Shown: one piece after another, positions 33,699 to 45,874 of the stretch
How positions within the stretch are numbered: position 1 is the first letter of the stretch
Layout: each line of letters begins with the position of its first letter
Assembly (NCBI RefSeq): GCF_013114825.1
Contig: NZ_JAAVLX010000006.1
Location: 124,001-188,000, forward strand
Length of the DNA: 64,000 bases
Origin: Bradyrhizobium australiense
GTDB lineage: Bacteria > Pseudomonadota > Alphaproteobacteria > Rhizobiales > Xanthobacteraceae
Direction: 5' to 3'
Notes under the pieces: model-generated
Seen by the model: the letters and a program-made list of their open reading frames with translations, nothing else
Databases searched by the model: none
Told to the model about the DNA's origin: nothing
Program-made: the position numbers and the translations under genes

Positions 33699-34559
33699 AT
33701 GACCAAGAAGCTCAAAATTGCATTCCAGGGCGAGCCTGGCGCCAATTCCCACATTGCCATCGTCGAGGCGTATCCGGACGCCGAGCCGATGCCGTGCGCG
33801 ACCTTCGAGGACGCGCTGTCGGCGATCGCATCGGGCGAGGCCGATCTCGGCATGATCCCGATCGAGAATTCGGTCGCGGGACGCGTCGCCGACATCCATC
33901 ATTTGCTGCCGGCGTCGGGCCTGTTCATCGTCGGGGAATGGTTTTTGCCGATCCGCCATCAATTGATGGCGCCCAAGGGGACAAAACTTACCGACATCAA
34001 GACGGTGGAGAGCCACGTCCACGCGCTCGGCCAATGCCGCCGCATCATCCGCAAGCTCGGTATCAGGCCGATCGTGGCGGCCGATACCGCCGGCAGCGCG
34101 CGCGACGTCTCAGAACGCAAGGATAGAAGCGTGGCCGCGATCGCGTCCCGCTTGGCGGCGCAGATCTACGGCCTCGATATCCTGGCCGAGGATGTCGAGG
34201 ACGAGGCGCACAACACAACGCGCTTCGTGGTGCTGGCGCGTGAGGCCGACTGGGCCAAGCAGGGCTCGGGGCCGCTTGTGACGACTTTTGTTTTCCGGGT
34301 GCGCAATTTGCCCGCCGCGCTCTACAAGGCGCTCGGCGGCTTCGCCACCAACGGCGTCAACATGACGAAATTGGAAAGCTACATGGTCGACGGCAATTTC
34401 TTTGCGACGCAGTTTTATGCCGATGTCGACGGCCATCCCGACGACCGCGGCCTCGCCTTTGCGCTGGAAGAGCTGAAATTCTTCTCGCGCGAATTCCGCA
34501 TCGTCGGCGTCTACCCGGCGCATCCGTTCCGCGCGACATTCAGCGAGAAGCAGGATTGA
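33699..34559 (+). CDS. pheA: Prephenate dehydratase
   Basis: Converts prephenate to phenylpyruvate in phenylalanine synthesis. The N-terminal dehydratase domain shows KIAFQGEPGANSHIA, ADLGMIPIENSVAGRV and NTTRFVVLAR, the TRF motif being the catalytic one. An ACT domain follows from about residue 195 with the ligand-binding region MTKLESYMVDGNFF. There is no chorismate mutase domain, so this is the monofunctional form. The length is 286. A palindromic repeat lies directly downstream. Confidence 0.96.
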   Translation: MTKKLKIAFQGEPGANSHIAIVEAYPDAEPMPCATFEDALSAIASGEADLGMIPIENSVAGRVADIHHLLPASGLFIVGEWFLPIRHQLMAPKGTKLTDIKTVESHVHALGQCRRIIRKLGIRPIVAADTAGSARDVSERKDRSVAAIASRLAAQIYGLDILAEDVEDEAHNTTRFVVLAREADWAKQGSGPLVTTFVFRVRNLPAALYKALGGFATNGVNMTKLESYMVDGNFFATQFYADVDGHPDDRGLAFALEELKFFSREFRIVGVYPAHPFRATFSEKQD

Positions 34560-34580
34560 GGTAAGCGCGGGCTCTCTACA

Positions 34581-34700
34581 CGTCGTCCCTGCGAACGCAG
34601 GGAACCGTAACGCGTGATCTATCGATGAAGCGCGATGCCGACCTTCACTAAGACAATTGCATTCGGTGGTTATGGGTCCCTGCGTTCGCAGGGACGAAAG
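34581..34700. repeat. Paired palindromic repeat (family A), copy 1
   Basis: The outer arms are inverted copies: cgtccctgcgaacgcaggga at 34584-34603 and tccctgcgttcgcagggacg at 34677-34696, each itself a hairpin around gcgaacgc. The centre is about 75 bp of unrelated sequence. The same arms occur at 44845-44970 and 48521-48655. Confidence 0.75.
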
Positions 34701-34703
34701 TTT

Positions 34704-35723
34704 TTACGCAGCAGCCTTCTTTCCCAGCCCGAACGCGTCCGCCAGGAGACTATACGACTTCTTCCGCGCGTCGTGATCGTAGACGGCGGTGATGATCATC
34801 AGCTCGTCCGGTTGGCTTGCGGTAATCATCGGCTGCAGCTTCGCCATGATGGTCGCGGAGCTGCCGACGAACAGCCGTGAGCGGTTGCGCAGGACCGAGG
34901 CGCGCTCGGCGTCCGTATAATCATAGGCCAGCGCTTCCTCGATGCTCGGCAGCGGTAAGTATTGTCCGCGATCCCTGCGCAGGCGGTTGAGGTCCATGGA
35001 CGAAGCGAGCTTTTCGGCTTCCGCATCGGTTTCGGCAGCGATCGCTGCCACTGCGAGAATGCCGTGCGGCGTTTCGCGCCAGCCGGACGGCTTGAAATGG
35101 CTGCGGTAGTTGGTCATCGCCGCGATCGCGTCGTAGGACGCGAAGTGGTGCGCGAACGCGAAGCCCATGCCGACTTGCGCCGCGAGTTCTGAGCTGTAGT
35201 CGGAGGAGCCGAGCAGCCAGATCGGCGGCAGCGGCGTATCGTCCGGCATCGCGACCACGTTGTTGTAGGGATGGCCGGCCGGAAAGCCGCGGGTCTCCCA
35301 CAACACCAGTTCGCTCAGCCGTTCGAGAAAGTCGTCGCCCTCGCGGCGATCGAGCCGGCTGCGCAGCGCGTGCGCGGTGGCGCCATCGGTGCCGGGCGCG
35401 CGGCCGAGGCCGAGATCGATGCGGCCCGGAAACAGCGCCTCCAGCATCTTGAAGCGCTCCGCCACTACCAGCGGCGCGTGATTGGGCAGCATCACGCCGC
35501 CGGAGCCGACGCGGATGTTCTGCGTCACCGCCGCGATCTGGCCGATCATCAGATCGGGCGCGGGGCTGGCCACCGAAGCCAGATTATGATGCTCGGCGAG
35601 CCAGTAGCGGACATAACCGAGGCCATCTACATGGCGCGCCAGATCGATGCTGTTCTGCAGCGCCGCGGCGGGTCTTGTGCCTGTGGTGACGACGGAGAGG
35701 TCGAGGACGGAAAGCGGGATCAT
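34704..35723 (-). CDS. Luciferase-like (LLM-class) flavin-dependent oxidoreductase
   Basis: Flavin-dependent monooxygenase or reductase with a TIM-barrel fold. It starts IPLSVLDLSVVTTG and contains YWLAEHHNLASVASPAPDLMIGQIA, RVGSGGVMLPNHAPLVVAERFKMLEALFPGRIDLGLGRAPGTD, the core of the LLM subfamily that resembles bacterial luciferase alpha chains. The length is 339. It is convergent with pheA and divergent from metF, with no clear functional partner, so the substrate is open. Confidence 0.9.
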   Translation of the reverse strand: MIPLSVLDLSVVTTGTRPAAALQNSIDLARHVDGLGYVRYWLAEHHNLASVASPAPDLMIGQIAAVTQNIRVGSGGVMLPNHAPLVVAERFKMLEALFPGRIDLGLGRAPGTDGATAHALRSRLDRREGDDFLERLSELVLWETRGFPAGHPYNNVVAMPDDTPLPPIWLLGSSDYSSELAAQVGMGFAFAHHFASYDAIAAMTNYRSHFKPSGWRETPHGILAVAAIAAETDAEAEKLASSMDLNRLRRDRGQYLPLPSIEEALAYDYTDAERASVLRNRSRLFVGSSATIMAKLQPMITASQPDELMIITAVYDHDARKKSYSLLADAFGLGKKAAA

Positions 35724-36105
35724 GGCGCTAAACTAGTGCGGCAATGGGAGGCGACAAAGGCCCGGCCGGCGCAGAGCAGGCCCGCGCTTGTGGGGAAAGG
35801 AGGGTCACATCGCCGCGCCGAAGTGGGAAGACATGTGACAAATTCGATCCTATGCACGATTGCCCACCAACCAATACACCCCGATCCGGAGGAATCGTTA
35901 TAATATATCATTGTTTTTGCTGCACACTTCAGCAAAAGCCAAAGCCCACTCAACCTTCTCTTAAGACCTAAATTTCACATATTTTGCAGATATTGGGCTA
36001 TTTCCCATCTCCAATGGGCTGTTTGGCCCGCCCTGTTTCGCTTATTTTAGCTCATCGTCGCTACGGCTGACGTCCGCCCATTCTTTCGGAGCTTTGTGAA
36101 GTGCC
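35724..36105. other. 382-bp divergent region upstream of metF
   Basis: The left half is GC-rich; 35895-36000 is strikingly AT-rich and includes a perfect TATAAT at 35899-35904, but no -35 at 16-18 bp upstream. I looked for SAM-II and cobalamin riboswitch landmarks and did not find them. A ggaggaa at 35888-35894 is not followed by a start codon at a useful distance. Promoters for metF and the LLM gene must be here. Confidence 0.4.
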
Positions 36106-37020
36106 ATGACCGAGGTTACGCCCGCCGCTTTCGACGGCCATCGTGCGCTGCATTCGCCGAAGATCTCCTTCGAGTTCTTTCCGCCCAAGACCGAAGAGAT
36201 GGAGCGGAGCCTGTGGGAGACCATCAACCGCCTGGCGCCGCTGATGCCCAATTTCGTCTCGGTGACCTACGGCGCCGGGGGATCGACCCGCGAGCGGACC
36301 CATTCGACCATCGCCCGCATCCTAAAAGAGACCCGCCTGACGCCCGCCGCGCATCTGACCTGCGTCGGCGCGCCAAAGGGCGAGATTGACGACGTGGTGG
36401 CGCGCTATCACGAGATCGGCGTCCGCCATATCGTCGCCTTGCGCGGCGATCCCACCACCGGCATCGGCACCGCCTATCACGCCCATCCGGATGGCTATCA
36501 GAGTTCGCCCGACCTGATCGCCGGCATCAAGAAGCGCTATCCCGATATCGAAATCTCGGTTTCGGCCTATCCCGAAAAACATCCCGAGAGCCCGACGATC
36601 GATGCCGATATCGACACGCTGCAGGCCAAGGTCGACGCCGGCGCGGCGCGGGCCATCACACAGGTGTTCTTCGATAACGATCTCTACTTCCGCTACCTCG
36701 ACCGCGTCCGCGCCCGCCGCATCGATATCCCCATCGTCCCCGGCATCATGCCGATGCACAATTTCAAGCAGGCGCGCGGGTTTGTGACCCGCGCCGGCAC
36801 GACCGTGCCGGACTGGCTCGCAGAAAAGTTCGCAGGCCTCGACGACGATGCCGAGACGCGCAAGCTGGTGGCCGCCGCCGTCGCGGCCGGCCAGGTTCAC
36901 AAGCTCGCCAAGCACGGCGTCGACACCTTTCACTTCTACACCATGAACCGCGCGGACCTCGTGTTCGCGATCAGCCATTTGCTGGGCATTCGCCCCAATG
37001 GCGCACAGAAAGCCGCCTGA
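36106..37020 (+). CDS. metF: Methylenetetrahydrofolate reductase
   Basis: FAD enzyme that makes 5-methyltetrahydrofolate, the methyl donor for MetH. Landmarks are SFEFFPPKTEEMERSLWE, FVSVTYGAGGSTRERTH, HIVALRGDP, ISVSAYPEKHPES, ARAITQVFFDNDLYFRY and GIMPMHNFKQARGF. The length of 304 is normal for bacterial MetF. metH begins 4 bp after the stop, so the methyl-supply and methyl-transfer steps are encoded as one unit. Confidence 0.96.
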   Translation: MTEVTPAAFDGHRALHSPKISFEFFPPKTEEMERSLWETINRLAPLMPNFVSVTYGAGGSTRERTHSTIARILKETRLTPAAHLTCVGAPKGEIDDVVARYHEIGVRHIVALRGDPTTGIGTAYHAHPDGYQSSPDLIAGIKKRYPDIEISVSAYPEKHPESPTIDADIDTLQAKVDAGAARAITQVFFDNDLYFRYLDRVRARRIDIPIVPGIMPMHNFKQARGFVTRAGTTVPDWLAEKFAGLDDDAETRKLVAAAVAAGQVHKLAKHGVDTFHFYTMNRADLVFAISHLLGIRPNGAQKAA

Positions 37021-37024
37021 TCCG

Positions 37025-40882
<3,858 letters not shown>

Positions 40883-40890
40883 AGCCGCTT

Positions 40891-41030
40891 TCTTCCCTTC
40901 TCCCCTTGTGGGAGAAGGTGGCGCGAAGCGCCGGATGAGGGGTTTCTATTCGCGGAGAGAACCCCTCACCCGTCTCGAATGAGCTTCGCTCATTCGATCC
41001 ACCCTCTCCCACAAGAGAGAGGGGAAGAAA
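40891..41030. repeat. Long composite inverted repeat between metH and the GST gene
   Basis: Outer arms rich in cttctcccc and ggggaag are inverted copies; inner hairpins are gcgcgaagcgc and gaatgagcttcgctcattc (40977-40995), with the words ggatgagggg and cccctcac in inverted order. The same style is found at 50394-50510. Confidence 0.65.
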
Positions 41031-41042
41031 GGCGGAGGTCCC

Positions 41043-41702
41043 ATGAAATTCTTCTCCTTCTGGCGATCGCTGGCGAGCTTTCGCGTTCGCATCGCGCTCA
41101 ATCTGAAAAATGTGCCGGCCGACGTGGTGTTCGTCGACATCGATGCCAATGCCCATCGCGATCCCGAATATCGCCGGATCAATCCGCAGATGGCGCTGCC
41201 GGCGCTGGTGGAAGATGACGGCACCACGCTGTTCCAGTCGCTCGCCATCCTCGAATATCTTGACGAGAAATACCCCACGCCGCCGCTGCTGCCCGCTGAG
41301 CCCGCCGGCCGCGCCCGCGTCCGGGCGCTGGCGCTGATGGTCGCCTGCGAGGGTCACCCGCTGCTGACGCCGCGGGTGCGGCGCTATCTCGACCATGAGT
41401 TGAATCTGCGCGACACGCAGCAGGCGGCATGGCGGCGGCACTGGATCGTGGAAACGCTGGCGGCGCTGGAGGGGCATCTCGCTGATAACAAGGACACCGG
41501 CAAATTCTGCCATGGCGATGCGCCCACGCTGGCCGATATCTGTATGGTCGGTCATGTCACCGTGGCGCTGAACCAGCAGGTCAATCTGGCGACCTATCCG
41601 ACCGTGAAGCGCATCTTCGAGACCGCGATGGCGTTGCCGGAATTCGCCAAGGCCCATCCGCTGGCGCAGCCGGATACGCCGGAGGCGATGCGGGCGAAGT
41701 AG
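41043..41702 (+). CDS. maiA: Zeta-class glutathione transferase, maleylacetoacetate isomerase-like
   Basis: Glutathione-dependent enzyme. N-terminal thioredoxin fold with FFSFWRSLASFRVRIALNLKNV, the region that holds the active Ser/Cys in zeta GSTs, then NPQMALPALVEDDGTTLFQSLAILEYLDEKYP, and a helical C-terminal domain with FCHGDAPTLADICM. The length of 219 fits MaiA, which isomerises maleylacetoacetate in tyrosine breakdown. The usual SSCSWRVR active-site wording is altered here to SLASFRVR, so the isomerase role is likely rather than certain. No tyrosine-catabolism genes are adjacent. Confidence 0.85.
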   Translation: MKFFSFWRSLASFRVRIALNLKNVPADVVFVDIDANAHRDPEYRRINPQMALPALVEDDGTTLFQSLAILEYLDEKYPTPPLLPAEPAGRARVRALALMVACEGHPLLTPRVRRYLDHELNLRDTQQAAWRRHWIVETLAALEGHLADNKDTGKFCHGDAPTLADICMVGHVTVALNQQVNLATYPTVKRIFETAMALPEFAKAHPLAQPDTPEAMRAK

Positions 41703-41782
41703 GGTGGGCAAAGGCGCGCTTGCGCCGTGCCCACCATTTGTCTGCAGACCATCCTCGATGGTGGGATGCCCATCCTACGGGG
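41700..41782. repeat. Intergenic palindromic repeat
   Basis: The arms ggtgggca (41703) and tgcccacc (41728) form a hairpin around ggcgcgcttgcgcc, followed by a second ccatcctcgatggtgggatgcccatcctac block. It overlaps the end of the maiA-like gene. Confidence 0.5.
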
Positions 41783-41869
41783 CCAGCGGCTGCTGAACAA
41801 ATCGCGAAAACAACCCCATGCAAAGTAGGATTGGGCCTAGCTCCGTGGCCGGGCGCGGCCCCGTCCAGC

Positions 41870-42499
41870 TCAATCGCCGCTTGGCGGCGCCAGCGGCTGG
41901 ACGATTTCCTGGAACGGCGGCAGCGCCTCACAAGCGGCGGAATGCGCCTTCAGCGCGCGATAGCTGGCGTCGAACAACTCGGGATGTGCTTCCCCGACGA
42001 AACGCAGCACGCAGGCGACCGCGATATCGGCATGGCCGGCGCGCTCGCCGAACCAATACGGCGTCTTGACCGCGCCGCGCTCTTTCTCCAGCACCTCCAG
42101 CACTCCCGCGATCTGCGCCTTGCAGCGCTCGACCCAGAGATCGAGCTGCTCCTTGCGCAGCACGCGCTCGTACAGCAGGCTGACACCCTTATCGCCGAGC
42201 CCCATCGCCAGCGCGCAAATCCGCAAATGCCGCCAGCGCGCCTCGCCGCTCCGCGCGATCATCGCTTTATCGGCGCCGACGCGATCGTCGAGATAATCCA
42301 GGATCAGCGCGCTCTCGATCAGCGCCTCGCCGCTATCCAGCACCAGCGTCGGCACCCGCCGCAGCGGATTGTGGGCCGCGATTTTGTCGGCATCGCCGAA
42401 GGTCGACCACGGCTTGTGCTCGAAGTCGATGCCATAGAGCCGCATCGCAATCGCAACGCGGCGGACGAAGGGGGAGTCGAATTGGCCGATCAGGATCAT
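41870..42499 (-). CDS. Glutathione S-transferase family protein
   Basis: Soluble GST-fold protein, probably for detoxification. The N-terminal domain begins MILIGQFDSPFVRRVAIAMRLYGIDFE, with Ser in the active-site position, then NPLRRVPTLVLDSGEALIESALILDYLDD, the glutathione-binding stretch. A helical domain with AGHADIAVACVLRFV follows. The ATG at 42499 gives 209 residues, a normal GST length; a frame continuing to 42676 is untypical sequence over a repeat-like region and is rejected. It is the last gene of the minus-strand run from glpK. Confidence 0.9.
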   Translation of the reverse strand: MILIGQFDSPFVRRVAIAMRLYGIDFEHKPWSTFGDADKIAAHNPLRRVPTLVLDSGEALIESALILDYLDDRVGADKAMIARSGEARWRHLRICALAMGLGDKGVSLLYERVLRKEQLDLWVERCKAQIAGVLEVLEKERGAVKTPYWFGERAGHADIAVACVLRFVGEAHPELFDASYRALKAHSAACEALPPFQEIVQPLAPPSGD

Positions 42500-42544
42500 T
42501 TTGTTTTCACCACTCTTCGGGCGGACGGAACGGCCAGTGTAATG

Positions 42545-42655
42545 GACTCTCAAACCCGGCGAAAGCGGGGTGTCGAGTACACTGCAGCCTTGCCGATTTA
42601 TCATCAGCGGCTCTGAAACACTGGGTCCTCGTCTTCGCGGAGCAGAGGATGAGAA
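42545..42655. repeat. Degenerate palindromic repeat
   Basis: The words cccggcgaaagcggg (hairpin) and ctgggtcctcgtcttcgcgg resemble arms of the other repeats in this window in diverged form. It fills the gap between the GST and GNAT genes. Confidence 0.35.
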
Positions 42656-42668
42656 GCGCTCTACTGCT

Positions 42669-43259
42669 TCACTCAATCACCGGCACATGCTGCGCCACAT
42701 CGCGCGGCGCGGTGCCATCGAGCCGGGGATCGTCGGCGATCTCGATCTGCCGCCGGAAGGCACGAAAACCCGAGCGCTGATAGAAGGGAAGCGCGGCGGG
42801 GTGGTCGAAGGTGCAGGTGTGTAGCCAGAGGCGCTCGATCGGCCGCGACCAGGCGATGTCCAGCGCGCGATTCATCAGCCAGCGGCCGGCGCCGGTGCCG
42901 ACCAGTTTTGCGGTGACGCCGAACATGCCGATCTCGCATTGCCCGGGTTCGCGAAAGTCCAACTCCAGCAATCCCTCGTCGTGGCCGTCATCGATCAGCG
43001 CGTAGACTTCGAGCTGCGGCGAATGAAGCCGTGCCGCGAGTTCGGCGTCGGGCATCGGTATCCGCGAAAACCACAGCCATTCCTCACCGACGCGACGATA
43101 GAGATTACGAAACCAGTCGAGCGGCGGCATCTCAACCCGGCGCAGCGACCAGGCTCCGGCGGGATCGGGACGCCGCGCCGGGCGCGCGGTCATCTCCAGA
43201 TGGGTGACGACGGCGGCGACCTTGCCGGCGGGAACGTCCGAATAGCCGTTGGGCACCAT
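42669..43259 (-). CDS. GNAT family N-acetyltransferase
   Basis: Predicted acetyl-CoA dependent acetyltransferase; the acceptor is unknown. The acetyl-CoA site is seen as FGVTAKLVGTGAGRWLMNRALDIAW (motif A, with the Gly-x-Gly-x-Gly/Ala pattern) and motif B as HPAALPFYQRSGFRAFRRQ. The ATG at 43259 shares its A with the glpK stop (TGATG), which decides the start and means it is translationally coupled to glycerol kinase. The length is 196 residues. An N-terminal stretch of about 70 residues precedes the GNAT core. Confidence 0.85.
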   Translation of the reverse strand: MVPNGYSDVPAGKVAAVVTHLEMTARPARRPDPAGAWSLRRVEMPPLDWFRNLYRRVGEEWLWFSRIPMPDAELAARLHSPQLEVYALIDDGHDEGLLELDFREPGQCEIGMFGVTAKLVGTGAGRWLMNRALDIAWSRPIERLWLHTCTFDHPAALPFYQRSGFRAFRRQIEIADDPRLDGTAPRDVAQHVPVIE

Positions 43260-44770
43260 CAACTGACGTCACTCCCCTCATCGCTGGCGAGCACGCCTTT
43301 CACCGCCCTCGCCCAGCCAGCCAACTTCCGCTCTCGCGTCGCCTTGCTCATCGCCGGCTTGAAGCGGTGTTCGAGGCGCCAGTTGTCGGCAAACTTTGCA
43401 GGCTCGGGATAAACCCCGGCCGATAGCCCCGCGAGATAGGCGGCGCCCAATGCCGTGGTCTCCTGGATCATCGGACGATCGACCGGCGCATCGAGCAGAT
43501 CGGCAAGGCGCTGCATGGTCCAGTCCGACGCGGTCATGCCGCCGTCGACGCGGAGCACGACATTGGCGGCGGTTGCGTCCGGCCAGTCGGCGCGCATCGC
43601 CGCCCAGAGATCGAAGGTCTGATAGCAGACGCTCTCCAGCGCGGCATGCGCGAGCTCGGCGGGGCCGGTGTTGCGGGTCAGGCCGAACAGCGCGCCGCGG
43701 ACGCGCGGATTCCAGTAGGGCGCGCCGAGGCCGACGAAAGCCGGCACCAGATAGACGCTCTGCATCGAATCGGACTTGTCCGCGAGCGGGCCGGTCTCGG
43801 ATGCCTGCTTGATGATGCCGAGGCCGTCACGGAGCCATTGCACCGCGCTGCCGGCGACGAAGATCGAGCCTTCGAGCGCGTAGGTGCGTTTGCCGTTCAG
43901 TTGATAGGCGATGGTGGTGAGTAGCTTGTTTTTGGAGGCCACCGGCGTGGTGCCGGTGTTGAGCAGCGCGAAGCAGCCGGTGCCATAGGTCGATTTGATC
44001 ATGCCGGGCGTGAAGCAGGCCTGGCCGATGGTCGCGGCCTGCTGGTCGCCGGCGATGCCGGAGATCGGAATCGAGCCGCCGAATAGATCAGCGACGCTGT
44101 CGCCGAACTTGGCGGAAGAGTCCTTGACCTCCGGCAGCATCGAGCGCGGCACACGCAGCATTTTCAGCAGCTCGTCGTCCCACTCGCCGGTGTGGATGTT
44201 GAACAGCAGCGTGCGCGAGGCGTTGGTGGCGTCGGTGACGTGTACCTTGCCGCCGGTCAGCCGCCACAGCAGGTAGCAATCGACGGTGCCGAACATCAGT
44301 TCGCCGCGGCCGGCACGTTCGCGCGCGCCCGGGACGTGATCGAGGATCCAGGCGACTTTGGTGCCGGAAAAATAGGGGTCGACGATCAGGCCGGTCTTGC
44401 CAGAGATCGCCGGCTCATGGCCTTCGCTCTTCAATTTGGCGCAGGTATCGGCGGTGCGGCGGTCCTGCCAGACGATGGCGCGGTGCACGGCTTGCCCGGT
44501 GGCGCGATCCCACACGACTGTGGTTTCGCGCTGGTTGGTGATACCGATCGCGGCGATGTCTTTTGCTTTCAGGCCGGCTTTTTCCAGCGCTTCGCGGCAG
44601 ACCATCACGGTCGAGGTCCAAATATCCTCCGGCTCGTGCTCGACCCAGCCGGAGGCCGGAAAATGCTGCGGGAATTCCTGCTGCGCGGTGGCGGCGATGG
44701 AGATGTCGCTGCGGAATACGATCGCGCGCGAGGACGTGGTGCCCTGATCGATGGCCAGCACAAAGGACAT
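43259..44770 (-). CDS. glpK: Glycerol kinase
   Basis: Phosphorylates glycerol to glycerol 3-phosphate. The FGGY-kinase ATP site FVLAIDQGTTSSRAIVF opens the protein; VWQDRRTADTC, TYGTGCFALLNTG, and the C-terminal signature region LRVDGGMTASDWTMQRLADLLDAPVDRP are all present. The ATG at 44770 gives 503 residues, the family length; an upstream in-frame extension to 44890 runs through a repeat and is rejected. No glpF or glpD is adjacent, so it is a stand-alone kinase gene coupled to the GNAT gene. Confidence 0.96.
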   Translation of the reverse strand: MSFVLAIDQGTTSSRAIVFRSDISIAATAQQEFPQHFPASGWVEHEPEDIWTSTVMVCREALEKAGLKAKDIAAIGITNQRETTVVWDRATGQAVHRAIVWQDRRTADTCAKLKSEGHEPAISGKTGLIVDPYFSGTKVAWILDHVPGARERAGRGELMFGTVDCYLLWRLTGGKVHVTDATNASRTLLFNIHTGEWDDELLKMLRVPRSMLPEVKDSSAKFGDSVADLFGGSIPISGIAGDQQAATIGQACFTPGMIKSTYGTGCFALLNTGTTPVASKNKLLTTIAYQLNGKRTYALEGSIFVAGSAVQWLRDGLGIIKQASETGPLADKSDSMQSVYLVPAFVGLGAPYWNPRVRGALFGLTRNTGPAELAHAALESVCYQTFDLWAAMRADWPDATAANVVLRVDGGMTASDWTMQRLADLLDAPVDRPMIQETTALGAAYLAGLSAGVYPEPAKFADNWRLEHRFKPAMSKATRERKLAGWARAVKGVLASDEGSDVS

Positions 44771-44844
44771 GACGTTGCTTCCCTGGGAGGATTGTTGGTT
44801 GTGGAGAGGCAATCCGATTGGGGAGGGTTCGTCAATATCACTCT

Positions 44845-44970
44845 GTCGTCGTCCCTGCGAAAGCAGGGACCCATAACCACCGGCGCCCATTGACGAAAAA
44901 CGTCAGCCATCTGGGCTTGAGCCGAGAGCACAACGCGGTATGGGTCCCTGCGTTCGCAGGGACGACGGCA
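44845..44970. repeat. Paired palindromic repeat (family A), copy 2
   Basis: Left arm gtccctgcgaaagcagggac followed by ccataaccaccggc; right arm tatgggtccctgcgttcgca followed by gggacgacgg. The arms are inverted copies of each other and match 34581-34700. It lies between the SDR gene end and glpK. Confidence 0.8.
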
Positions 44971-44971
44971 G

Positions 44972-45745
44972 CTACACCGCCGCTGTCGTCACGCCACCGT
45001 CCACCACGATGGTCTGGCCGGTCATGAAGGTGGAGGCGTCGGAGGCGAGATAGGCTACTGCGCCGGCGATCTCGTCAGGCTCACCGATACGCCGCAGCGG
45101 TGTGGTGGCGGTGCGGCGCTTGAGGTTTTCCGGGTCTTCCCACAGCGCGCGGGCGAAATCGGTTTTGACGAGGCCCGGCGCCACGCAATTGACGCGAACG
45201 CCCTTCGGGCCCCATTCGCCGGCGAGGCTGCGGCATAGTGCGAAATCCGCCGCTTTCGAAATGCCGTAGGCGCCGATCACGGTGGAGCCGCGCAAGCCGC
45301 CTATCGAGGAGATAATCACCACCGAGCCGTTGCCGCGTTCGGCCATTTGCGGAATCGCCAACGCGCAGAGCCAGATGTTGCTCTTGACGTTAGAGCCCAT
45401 GATTTTGTCGAACGCCTCGTCCTTGATGTCGAGCAGCGGGCCGTAATACGGGTTCACCGCGGCGTTGCAGACGAGGATGTCGACCTTGCCGTAATGTTTT
45501 GTGGTGCCCGATATCAACGCCTCGACTTCCTCGCGGCGGGAAATGTTGCATGGAATAACATGAGCGTCGCCGCCGGCCTTTTTAATTCCCTCGGCGACTT
45601 CGTGGCAGGCGTCCGCCTTGCGGCTGGAGATCACGATTTTCGCGCCGAGTTTTGCCAATAGCTCTGCGGAGGAACGGCCGATGCCGCGGCTGGAGCCGGT
45701 GATGACGGCGACTTTGCCGGTGAGATCGAACAGGGTGTTTTTCAT
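44972..45745 (-). CDS. pimE: Short-chain dehydrogenase, PimE-like
   Basis: NAD(P)-dependent oxidoreductase with a Rossmann fold. TGSSRGIG is at about residues 17-24, CNAAVNP replaces the usual NAG motif, and the catalytic Tyr-Lys pair is in GAYGISKAADF. The end VDGGVTTAAV is a typical SDR closing. The length is 257. It follows the acyl-CoA dehydrogenase pair on the same strand, 129 bp downstream with a repeat between, in the place where a short-chain dehydrogenase closes the Rhodopseudomonas pim operon as I recall it. The pimE name is therefore by position; the SDR family is certain. Confidence 0.8.
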   Translation of the reverse strand: MKNTLFDLTGKVAVITGSSRGIGRSSAELLAKLGAKIVISSRKADACHEVAEGIKKAGGDAHVIPCNISRREEVEALISGTTKHYGKVDILVCNAAVNPYYGPLLDIKDEAFDKIMGSNVKSNIWLCALAIPQMAERGNGSVVIISSIGGLRGSTVIGAYGISKAADFALCRSLAGEWGPKGVRVNCVAPGLVKTDFARALWEDPENLKRRTATTPLRRIGEPDEIAGAVAYLASDASTFMTGQTIVVDGGVTTAAV

Positions 45746-45770
45746 CGTTGTCGGCCTCCCTTAATCCTGC

Positions 45771-45870
45771 CCGTCATTCCGGGATGCGCCGCAAGGCGCA
45801 GACCCGGAATCCAGAAGTTATCGGCGCGAGATTCCGGGTTCGCGCTGACGCGCTTCCCGGAATAACGGAG
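45771..45870. repeat. Palindromic repeat (family B) between pimD and pimE
   Basis: The left arm cgtcattccgggatgcgccg with gcaaggcgcagacccggaat, and the right arm attccgggttcgcgctgacg with cgcttcccggaataacgg, are inverted relative to each other. The wording differs from family A. Confidence 0.7.
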
Positions 45871-45874
45871 GGCG

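Noticed and set aside
35724..36105. SAM-II or cobalamin riboswitch upstream of metF
   Set aside because: I looked for the conserved pseudoknot and B12-box words and did not find them, despite the suitable context.
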